Shown piece by piece: positions 1-5,484 of a stretch of 37,099 bases of DNA. The notes beneath the pieces were generated by a model that saw nothing but the letters and a program-made list of their open reading frames with translations, was not told where the DNA came from and did not search any database. The stretch lies in contig JAUZPR010000017.1 in assembly GCA_030705825.1 (NCBI GenBank), positions 1 through 37,099 of the forward strand, in the 5' to 3' direction. Each line of letters opens with the position of its first letter. Positions within the stretch are counted from its first letter, which is position 1. This DNA is from Bacillota bacterium. GTDB lineage: Bacteria; Bacillota; Clostridia; Acetivibrionales; JANLFN01. The position numbers and the translations under genes are program-made.

Positions 1-534
1 ATCAAATTTTGTCTGTACATATGTAAATCCGTTAATTCTTGAAATAACCTGGGCAGCATCCTTTCCAAGTCCGTTGAGAATAACCTGCAAAGGTTCTTTT
101 CTAACCTTATTGGCTGATTTTGCTATACCAATAGCACCTTCAGCTGCTGCAAAGGATTCATGGCCTGCCAGGAATGCAAAACATTTTGTTTCTTCTCTTA
201 AAAGCATTGCTCCCAAGTTTCCGTGTCCCAAACCAACTTTTCTGTCATCTGCAACAGAGCCTGGTATGCAGAATGCCTGAAGACCTTCTCCGATAGCTTC
301 TGCAGCATCTGCAGCCTTTTTGCAGCCCTTTTTGAGAGCTATTGCAGCGCCTGCGACATATGCCCAGCATGCATTTTCAAAAGCGATTGGCTGGATTCCC
401 TTTGTGATTTCATAAGGATCAAAACCCTTATCCGTACACATTTTTCTAGCTTCCTCCAGGGAGGAAATACCATATTTGTTAAGTACGGCATTAACCGCAT
501 CTATTCTTCTTTCATAACTTTCAAACAGTGCCAT
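1..534 (-). CDS. GGGtGRT protein, N-terminal part (runs off window)
   Basis: The ORF track misses this gene because its 3' end lies outside the window. Reading the minus strand from an ATG at 534 gives an uninterrupted 178-codon frame beginning MALFESYERRIDAVNAVL and containing CIPGSVADDRKVGLGHGN and FLAGHESFAAAEGAIG. I recognise this as the N-terminal half of the roughly 330-residue GGGtGRT family, named for a conserved motif further downstream. The family has no established function but usually follows a NifU-like scaffold gene, as it does here with a 19-nt gap, so a role linked to Fe-S or metal handling is an inference. An SD-like run (TTAGGGGGG) lies about 8 nt upstream of the ATG. Family assignment is from memory of conserved sequence. 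Confidence 0.85.
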   Translation of the reverse strand, partial: MALFESYERRIDAVNAVLNKYGISSLEEARKMCTDKGFDPYEITKGIQPIAFENACWAYVAGAAIALKKGCKKAADAAEAIGEGLQAFCIPGSVADDRKVGLGHGNLGAMLLREETKCFAFLAGHESFAAAEGAIGIAKSANKVRKEPLQVILNGLGKDAAQVISRINGFTYVQTKFD

Positions 535-553
535 AATCTATATCCCCCCTAAA

Positions 554-1246
554 TTATTCATGCCTCGGGTCTATAACCCTGGCTGCTTCTTCATAACGTC
601 CATATCTGCCTGTTGCCTTCTTAACTGCTTCGTTGGCATCTGTGCCTTTTTTGATCATATCCATCATTTTTCCAAGGTGGACAAATTCATAACCTATTAT
701 TTCATTGTTATCGTCTACAGCTATATGAGTTACATAGCCTTCTGCCATTTCCATGTATCTCGGACCCTTTGCCAGTGTTCCGTACATAGTACCAATCTGG
801 CTTCTCAAACCTTTACCGAGATCTTCAAGTCCTGCTCCTATTGGAAGTCCGCCTTCGGAAAAAGCTGTTTGAGTTCTTCCGTATACTATCTGGAGGAATA
901 ATTCCCTCATTGCAGTATTGATTGCATCGCAAACCAGGTCGGTATTAAGAGCTTCAAGAATAGTTTTTCCGATAAGGATTTCTGCAGCCATTGCTGCGGA
1001 ATGTGTCATACCTGAACAACCGATTGTTTCAACAAGAGCTTCCTGAATTACGCCATCTTTTACGTTCAATGTGAGCTTGCATGCTCCTTGCTGCGGAGCG
1101 CACCAGCCTATACCGTGTGTGAGACCTGATATGTCTTTAATTTCCTTTGCCTGAACCCATTTTCCCTCTTCCGGTATCGGTGCCGGGCCGTGATTAGGTC
1201 CTTTGGCGATACAAGTCATTTTTTCAACCTCAGATGAGTACATCAT
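554..1246 (-). CDS. NifU-like iron-sulfur cluster scaffold protein
   Basis: A 230-residue product from the start chosen here. It contains GWCAPQQGACKLTLNVKDG and ETIGCSGMTHSAAMAAE, a cysteine pattern typical of the NifU-like scaffold proteins found next to GGGtGRT genes. The likely role is assembly or transfer of Fe-S clusters in the cytosol; the exact client is unknown. I chose the ATGATG at 1246/1243 because AAAGGGG sits about 7 nt upstream and family members begin near MYSSEVE. The ORF track extends 22 residues further to 1312, where there is another ATG with a good SD (AGGAG), so a longer form with a Lys/Ile-rich leader, or an upstream in-frame start, cannot be excluded. It is co-transcribed with the GGGtGRT gene from the promoter at 1401-1429. 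Confidence 0.82.
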   Translation of the reverse strand: MMYSSEVEKMTCIAKGPNHGPAPIPEEGKWVQAKEIKDISGLTHGIGWCAPQQGACKLTLNVKDGVIQEALVETIGCSGMTHSAAMAAEILIGKTILEALNTDLVCDAINTAMRELFLQIVYGRTQTAFSEGGLPIGAGLEDLGKGLRSQIGTMYGTLAKGPRYMEMAEGYVTHIAVDDNNEIIGYEFVHLGKMMDMIKKGTDANEAVKKATGRYGRYEEAARVIDPRHE

Positions 1247-1400
1247 ACTTTGACCCCTTTCCATTCTGATTTCTATTTTTATAACATAAAAGTTAATTTT
1301 GGCAGCTTTCATAAAACAACTCCTACTTTAAAATGGCTATTAAAGGAGGAGCCGGTTAGCCGCACATTTTTCATGAAAAAGATAGAATAATTTAGTAATC

Positions 1401-1429
1401 ATTATACCATGCATTTTTTAATTGTTCTA
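1401..1429 (-). promoter_or_regulatory. Sigma-A-type promoter of the NifU-like/GGGtGRT pair
   Basis: On the minus strand TATAAT (1401-1406) is preceded by a 17-nt spacer and TAGAAC (1424-1429), which matches the -35 consensus only partly. It leaves a leader of about 80 nt to the ATG at 1312 or 150 nt to that at 1246. The -35 region overlaps a perfect palindrome, described separately. Confidence 0.5.
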
Positions 1430-1443
1430 TACTTATAAGTATA
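1428..1443. promoter_or_regulatory. 16-bp perfect palindrome, candidate operator
   Basis: TATACTTATAAGTATA is its own reverse complement. It touches the -35 element of the promoter for the Fe-S scaffold gene and lies 24 bp beyond the DUF190 stop codon. Position and symmetry suit a repressor or activator site. The Fe-S context makes an Rrf2-type or Fur-type regulator conceivable, but nothing in the sequence identifies the protein. Confidence 0.35.
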
Positions 1444-1466
1444 TTTTGATAAAAATTTGACGAAAT

Positions 1467-1799
1467 TTACAACGCCCCATACTTGATAACATCCACATCA
1501 CTCATGGTTACCAAGCCTTCCTTGACCATTTCCCTTACAACATCAAGTCCTTTTTCTATTTTTTCTTGTGTATCAACTGCTTCAACAATAATGGGCAGGC
1601 TTAACGCAATATCAAGTACTCTTGCAGAATGCAGCCTCTTTTCCTGTCCATAGCCCTCAATTCCTCTAGTAACGGTGACTCCCGCCAATCCTGCTTCCCT
1701 TAGTTTCAGAACCAGAGCATGGTACAGGTTGTGGCCCTTATACTTGGAATCTTCACTGACATAAATTTTCAAGAGCTTGCACTTACCATCAAGATTCAT
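1467..1799 (-). CDS. DUF190 (PII-like) protein of the fluoride operon
   Basis: A 110-residue protein beginning MNLDGKCKLLKIYVSE with a central GVTVTRGIEGYG and a closing segment GLVTMSDVDVIKYG, the layout of DUF190 proteins. These are small PII-like ferredoxin-fold proteins often encoded beside crcB/fluC genes. Their molecular job is not established; a sensory or regulatory partner of the fluoride channel is a guess from context. The gene follows the second fluC by 16 nt with GGGGT ahead of the ATG, and should share the riboswitch-controlled transcript. Length is normal for the family. No strong terminator follows; only a six-pair A/T stem overlaps its stop codon. Confidence 0.85.
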   Translation of the reverse strand: MNLDGKCKLLKIYVSEDSKYKGHNLYHALVLKLREAGLAGVTVTRGIEGYGQEKRLHSARVLDIALSLPIIVEAVDTQEKIEKGLDVVREMVKEGLVTMSDVDVIKYGAL

Positions 1800-1815
1800 G
1801 GTTACCCCGCCTTTC

Positions 1816-2184
1816 CTAAAAGATATTCTTCAAGAGTTTGCCGGCTTCAATACCTATTATAAACCCTATTATTCCCAAAACCAATGACCCGAGAACATAT
1901 TTGAAGGCACTTCCCTTTTCGTTTTCCTGGAAAAGATTAAAGCCCTCATACATAAAAGTCGAAAACGTAGTATAGGCCCCGAGAAAACCATCTGCAAAAA
2001 GAAGGCTTAAATCTCTGACCAATCCCAGGCTGTTAACCATACCTAATAGAAATGCACCGGTAATATTAATCAGAAATGTGGCAATAGGAAAAATAGTATC
2101 GGTTTTTTCAGAGATTACCCTGCCGATGCAATACCTTGCTATACTACCTGCCGCTCCGCCTATTCCTACAATAAGGTATTCCAA
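1816..2184 (-). CDS. crcB: Fluoride channel FluC/CrcB, second copy
   Basis: A 122-residue, four-helix membrane protein that exports fluoride. It carries the family signatures GGAAGSIARYCIGR near the N-terminus, an NITGAFLLG stretch with the conserved Asn, and GAYTTFSTFMYEG around the pore Phe/Thr residues. The start is a TTG at 2184, directly after the TAA of the preceding fluC. GAGGTG sits 8 nt upstream inside that gene, so the two are translationally coupled. Two non-identical FluC genes in tandem are known from many Firmicutes, where they can form heterodimeric dual-topology channels. This copy and its neighbour differ in length and loops, which fits that arrangement. Confidence 0.93.
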   Translation of the reverse strand: MEYLIVGIGGAAGSIARYCIGRVISEKTDTIFPIATFLINITGAFLLGMVNSLGLVRDLSLLFADGFLGAYTTFSTFMYEGFNLFQENEKGSAFKYVLGSLVLGIIGFIIGIEAGKLLKNIF

Positions 2185-2607
2185 TTAATCCACCTCACTG
2201 TCTTTTTCTTTTTGCTCATGAAATAATTTCGATAAAACTTCTCTTGAGAGTACAACACCCAAATAGGCTGCTGCCAATCCCAGTACTGCAGATATAGTTA
2301 TGTAGGACACTGCTGAAAAATCGTCTCCATTTGAAAGAAGCTTGACAGTTTCCTTGCACAAGGTTGAAAAAGTAGTATAAGCCCCCAGAAAGCCTGTTGA
2401 TATGCCTAATCTTATATTTGCATCAAAATTCCAGATTTCTAAGGCCAAAGTCAGGATCAACGCCAGTATAAAGCTTCCGCTGACGTTGATAATCAGTGTA
2501 TTTAAAGGAATATTCCCTGTATAGCTGTAAATATGTACTCCTTCCAGCAAGAATCGGCATATGGCTCCCAAAGCTCCACCAATACTGATATAAAAGTATT
2601 TTTTCAT
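2185..2607 (-). CDS. crcB: Fluoride channel FluC/CrcB, first copy
   Basis: A 140-residue integral membrane protein with the FluC core: GGALGAICRFLLEG at the N-terminus, NVSGSFILALIL in the second helix and GFLGAYTTFSTL in the third. It has a C-terminal charged tail (EQKEKDSEVD) lacking in the second copy. It is the first gene after the fluoride riboswitch, about 90 nt upstream. The SD ahead of the ATG is poor (AAGGA about 13 nt away), which may keep expression low or mean that the leader fold matters. It forms a transcription unit with the second fluC and DUF190, and acts in the cytoplasmic membrane to lower internal fluoride. Confidence 0.93.
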   Translation of the reverse strand: MKKYFYISIGGALGAICRFLLEGVHIYSYTGNIPLNTLIINVSGSFILALILTLALEIWNFDANIRLGISTGFLGAYTTFSTLCKETVKLLSNGDDFSAVSYITISAVLGLAAAYLGVVLSREVLSKLFHEQKEKDSEVD

Positions 2608-2660
2608 TAGTTGCCGGCTGTCCTTTCGAATATTATTATGTATTATTTGATTATTTAAAA

Positions 2661-2704
2661 TAAAAAACCCCTACAAATAACATCAAAGTTATAAGCAGGA
2701 GTCA
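2661..2704 (-). terminator. Expression-platform terminator of the fluoride riboswitch
   Basis: On the minus strand CTCCTGCTTATAAC, a short loop and GTTATTTGTAGGGG form a stem (AUAAC/GUUAU plus CUCCU/AGGGG with one G-U pair) followed by TTTTTTATTTT. Its 5' arm reuses the CTCCTGC 3' edge of the aptamer, so ligand-stabilised aptamer and terminator are mutually exclusive. That is the usual ON-switch design of crcB RNAs. Confidence 0.75.
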
Positions 2705-2747
2705 TCAGCATAAGCGCATTTAAAGGTGAACTCCATCACCTGAACAG
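2695..2747 (-). promoter_or_regulatory. Fluoride riboswitch (crcB RNA motif) aptamer
   Basis: The minus strand reads GGTGATGGAGTTCACC, an A-containing linker, GCGCTTATGCTGATGA and CTCCTGC. This matches the fluoride riboswitch: P1 hairpin GGUGAUGG..UUCACC, the conserved AUG-UGAUGA core and the CUCCU edge that takes part in the pseudoknot. It lies about 90 nt upstream of the first fluC and just downstream of a promoter, so it should switch on the fluC-fluC-DUF190 transcript when fluoride rises. Recognition is from consensus elements read by eye. Confidence 0.9.
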
Positions 2748-2754
2748 CATGATA

Positions 2755-2784
2755 ATTTTAACATAAATTATAAGTTCTTATCAA
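2755..2784 (-). promoter_or_regulatory. Promoter of the fluoride operon
   Basis: TTGATA (2779-2784) and TAAAAT (2755-2760) are 18 nt apart on the minus strand. The predicted start is close to 2748, right at the 5' edge of the fluoride aptamer, as expected for a riboswitch transcript with a short 5' tail. Confidence 0.6.
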
Positions 2785-2993
2785 TATGTTTTAGAAAATA
2801 CGGAACGACGAGGGCATCGTTCCCTACGCCCATTGTTTATTGCCTCTGTATTAGAATTAACCTTCTCAGCTTTACCCGTTGCTAGGCTTTCTCCGCCCCC
2901 TATCAGGCCCTATCAGGGGGACCACGGGGGAGTAAACATTAAGAATATTCCTGAAATAAAAATTGGAGGAGTAGAACCCCGCCCCTACAAAAT
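2785..2993. other. Intergenic stretch with hairpin and short direct repeat
   Basis: No gene is visible between the fluoride promoter and hypE apart from a shadow ORF. The stretch holds a hairpin (GGAACGA at 2802-2808 against TCGTTCC at 2817-2823, loop CGAGGGCA) and a tandem copy of CCCTATCAGG at 2898-2907 and 2908-2917 inside a G/C-rich patch. It looks like dispersed-repeat debris, not a terminator, because no T-run follows the hairpin on the minus strand. Confidence 0.5.
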
Positions 2994-3042
2994 TACCAAA
3001 TACCCTATTCGACCCATTCTACCTATTACCTATTCTACCCGC
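2994..3042. repeat. Degenerate heptanucleotide array 3' of hypE
   Basis: Seven consecutive 7-nt units can be laid out as TACCAAA, TACCCTA, TTCGACC, CATTCTA, CCTATTA, CCTATTC and TACCCGC. The clearest pair is CCTATTA/CCTATTC. The array stops 2 nt before the hypE stop codon. It shares the 7-nt period, but not the word, with arrays 3' of hypF, infB and sigK. Confidence 0.45.
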
Positions 3043-3044
3043 GT

Positions 3045-4049
3045 TTAGCAAATCCTTGGCAACTGATCCCCTACCAGCATGTCCACAATCCTGCTTCCGC
3101 CTGTTACCGTCTTTATGCTTACCCTGCCTGCCGGTTTGTCGGTAACTTCACCTATAATTGCCGCATTTTCGCCATATTTATTACTTTTCAGTGCTTTAAG
3201 AACATCATTGGCATGGCACTCAGGCAAAATAATTATCATCTTTCCTTCGTTAGCCATATATATGGGATCCATACCTAATAGCTCACACACCCCTGCAACC
3301 TCCTGCCTTACTGGGATTGCATCTTCATTTAGCTTGATACCCACGCCGCTCTGCCCGGCAATTTCATTCAGGGTGGTTGCAAGTCCGCCCCTTGTCGGAT
3401 CTCGAAGTACATGTATATCCATAGTAATATTAAGAATATCTTCAACTATCTTGTTCATAGGAGCACAGTCGCTTGAAATTTCAGCATTTATATCCAGCTT
3501 TTCCCTTTCAAGAAATATAGAGCATCCATGATCTCCCATATTGCCGGTAATTATAATTTTATCCCCCGGTTTGGCATTTCTTCCGGAAACGTTTACACCC
3601 TCCGGAATAATACCTATCCCCGATGTATTTATAAATACCTTATCGGCAGCACCCTTCTGCACAACCTTGGTATCACCTGTTACTATCCTTACTCCGCACT
3701 CTTTTGCAGTTTCGCCCATCGAGCATACTATTCTTTCAAGCTCTTCAACAGGCATACCCTCTTCAATAATAAACCCACAGCTCAAGTAAAGCGGTTTTGC
3801 CCCTGCCGAAGCAAGATCGTTGACTGTTCCGCAAACTGCAAGCTTTCCTATATTACCACCTTTAAAAAACACAGGACTGACTACAAAGGAATCTGTAGTA
3901 AATGCCATCCTTCCGGCTTTAAACTCCAGGCAGGCCGAATCGTCCCCTTGCCCCAATATGTCATTTGAAAAGTATTTTTTAAATAAGTTATTTATCAGTT
4001 CATGAGTCATTTTGCCCCCACTGCCGTGAGCAAGAGTAATGATATCCAC
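3045..4049 (-). CDS. hypE: Hydrogenase expression/formation protein HypE
   Basis: A 334-residue member of the AIR synthase/HypE family. HypE dehydrates the carbamoyl group placed on its C-terminal cysteine by HypF to a thiocyanate, which supplies the CN ligands of [NiFe]-hydrogenases. The substrate cysteine is visible in the C-terminal PRIC. The N-terminal HGSGGKMTHELI, the GQGDDSACL stretch and the DPTRGGLATTLNEIA segment match the ATP-binding fold. The start is a GTG at 4049 that shares one base with the TAG of hypD, with GGAGGT 8 nt upstream; there is no closer ATG. It is the last gene of hypF-hypC-hypD-hypE. Length is standard. Confidence 0.96.
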   Translation of the reverse strand: MDIITLAHGSGGKMTHELINNLFKKYFSNDILGQGDDSACLEFKAGRMAFTTDSFVVSPVFFKGGNIGKLAVCGTVNDLASAGAKPLYLSCGFIIEEGMPVEELERIVCSMGETAKECGVRIVTGDTKVVQKGAADKVFINTSGIGIIPEGVNVSGRNAKPGDKIIITGNMGDHGCSIFLEREKLDINAEISSDCAPMNKIVEDILNITMDIHVLRDPTRGGLATTLNEIAGQSGVGIKLNEDAIPVRQEVAGVCELLGMDPIYMANEGKMIIILPECHANDVLKALKSNKYGENAAIIGEVTDKPAGRVSIKTVTGGSRIVDMLVGDQLPRIC

Positions 4050-5140
4050 TATTCGATACCTCCAAATTTATAATATGCAGCGCAGGTACCTTCCGATGAA
4101 ACCATACAGGCACCTACAGGATTTTCAGGTGTGCACTGTTTTCCAAAAAAGCCGCATTCTCTTGGTATCCGATTGCCTTTGAGGATTTCACCACATAAAC
4201 ATCCCTTAGGTTCCGAGGAGTCTTTTTCTTTAATTTCATACACAACCCGCGCATCATATTTCTTATATTTTTCCTTAAGTCCAAGCCCTGAAGCAGGTAT
4301 ATTGCCTATTCCCCTCCAAATTGCATCACAAGGCTCAAACACCTCATACATTTTACCCAGTGCTATAGGATTTCCTTCTTTTGTTACAGCCCTGGAATAT
4401 TCATTAATAACAGTTGCTTTACCTTTATTCAAGCTGTCAATCAGCATAATGATTCCATTCAGCATATCCAACGGCTCAAAGCCTGTCACAATTCCCGAAA
4501 TACCATACTCTTCGGCTAAACGCCAGTAAAGCTCGGTTCCGGTAATTGTACTGACATGGCCGGGATATAAATAGCCGTCGATTTTGACTTCACCGCTTAC
4601 TGCCAAAATTTTCAGTGCTTCAGGCATAGTTTTGTTAGCCGTTAATATTGAGAAATTTCCAATCTGGTTTTCATACGCCTTTAAGACTGTCAGTGCAGTA
4701 ACAGGTGTAGTTGTTTCAAAGCCTACAGAAAGAAATACTACTTTTCTGACCGGGTTTTCAGCAGCTATCCTGACTGCGTCAAGGGGTGAGTATATGATCC
4801 TTATATCCCTTCCGGCAGCTTTTTCCTTCAGAAGGGAGGATTCAGTTCCAGGTACTTTCATTAAGTCACCAAAGGTTGTAATTATCATTCCTTCAAGCCT
4901 TGAAAGTTCTATTGCGGAATCTATATAAGAAACCGGCGTTACGCAAACAGGGCATCCCGGTCCCGATATAAGACTTATATTTTGAGGAAGCAGACTTCTT
5001 ATTCCGTACTTGAAAATGGCCATGGTGTGAGTACCGCAAACTTCCATGATCTTGACCGGGCGCCCCTTGTAAGAAGCTAAAACTTCAGCTGCCTGCCGTG
5101 CAAGGTCCGAGTTCCGGAATTCATCCATAAAATTATACAT
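4049..5140 (-). CDS. hypD: Hydrogenase maturation protein HypD
   Basis: A 363-residue Fe-S scaffold that, with HypC, carries the Fe(CN)2CO unit before its transfer to the hydrogenase large subunit. The signature motifs are all present: CGTHT near residue 35, GPGCPVCVTP near 60, and the C-terminal CLCGEILKG and PRECGFFGKQC regions followed by GACMVSSEGTCAAYY, which hold the [4Fe-4S] and catalytic cysteines. The start overlaps the end of hypC by 8 nt and the stop shares a base with the hypE start, so the three genes are tightly coupled. Nothing is missing compared with the family. Confidence 0.97.
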   Translation of the reverse strand: MYNFMDEFRNSDLARQAAEVLASYKGRPVKIMEVCGTHTMAIFKYGIRSLLPQNISLISGPGCPVCVTPVSYIDSAIELSRLEGMIITTFGDLMKVPGTESSLLKEKAAGRDIRIIYSPLDAVRIAAENPVRKVVFLSVGFETTTPVTALTVLKAYENQIGNFSILTANKTMPEALKILAVSGEVKIDGYLYPGHVSTITGTELYWRLAEEYGISGIVTGFEPLDMLNGIIMLIDSLNKGKATVINEYSRAVTKEGNPIALGKMYEVFEPCDAIWRGIGNIPASGLGLKEKYKKYDARVVYEIKEKDSSEPKGCLCGEILKGNRIPRECGFFGKQCTPENPVGACMVSSEGTCAAYYKFGGIE

Positions 5141-5357
5141 TAATGATCTCCTTCAGCTCCTTGAACAGATCTATCGTCTTAATAGCCTCGTCCTCATCAA
5201 GCTTTTGTATTGCACAGCCTGTGTGTATCAGAACATAATCACCTATTTGAATATCTTTAAGAAGTTCAAGGGAGACCTCTCTAGTCACTCCCAATATTTC
5301 TACAGTTCCGCTACCGTTTTCTATTTTTATAACCTTTCCGGGTACAGCCAGACACAT
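5133..5357 (-). CDS. hypC: Hydrogenase assembly chaperone HypC
   Basis: A 74-residue HypC/HupF protein. It begins MCLAVPGKV, so Cys2, which binds the Fe ligand complex and the hydrogenase large-subunit precursor, is present; a small OB-like fold follows (GDYVLIHTGCAIQKL). It works with HypD in the cytosol. AAAGGAGCG lies a few bases upstream of the ATG. It is separated from hypF by 127 nt that hold an inverted array of 7-nt repeats, the only sizeable gap inside the hyp cluster. Confidence 0.96.
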   Translation of the reverse strand: MCLAVPGKVIKIENGSGTVEILGVTREVSLELLKDIQIGDYVLIHTGCAIQKLDEDEAIKTIDLFKELKEIINV

Positions 5358-5385
5358 AATTTTTCGCTCCTTTAAAATGAATAAT

Positions 5386-5480
5386 AGTTCAGGGTTTATG
5401 GTTCGGAGTTCAGAGTTTGGAGTTCTGAATTAAGTTGTAAATTGCATCTGTTCTGAACTCACAACGCTGAACCCTGAACT
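5386..5480. repeat. Inverted degenerate heptanucleotide array between hypF and hypC
   Basis: The left half reads in 7-nt steps as AGTTCAG, GGTTTAT, GGTTCGG, AGTTCAG, AGTTTGG and AGTTCTG; the right half carries the same words in reverse complement (TGAACTC, ACAACGC, TGAACCC, TGAACTT). The outer 29-nt arms (5386-5414 and 5452-5480) match at 24 of 29 positions, so RNA or single-stranded DNA could form a long imperfect hairpin. The right arm ends 4 nt from the hypF stop. There is no T-run, so a classical terminator is unlikely; an effect on mRNA stability or on hypF:hypCDE stoichiometry is possible. Confidence 0.7.
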
Positions 5481-5484
5481 TATT

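Noticed and set aside
1453-1469. Possible terminator after DUF190
   Set aside because: Only a six-pair A/T stem (AAATTT/AAATTT, loop CGTC) with a short interrupted T-run; too weak to call.
2994-3042. CRISPR-like repetition
   Set aside because: Units are 7 nt, degenerate and without spacers; no cas genes are in the window.
2833-3048. 71-codon plus-strand ORF between fluC and hypE
   Set aside because: Spans the G/C-rich repeat debris and the heptamer array, no SD, Pro-rich translation without family resemblance.
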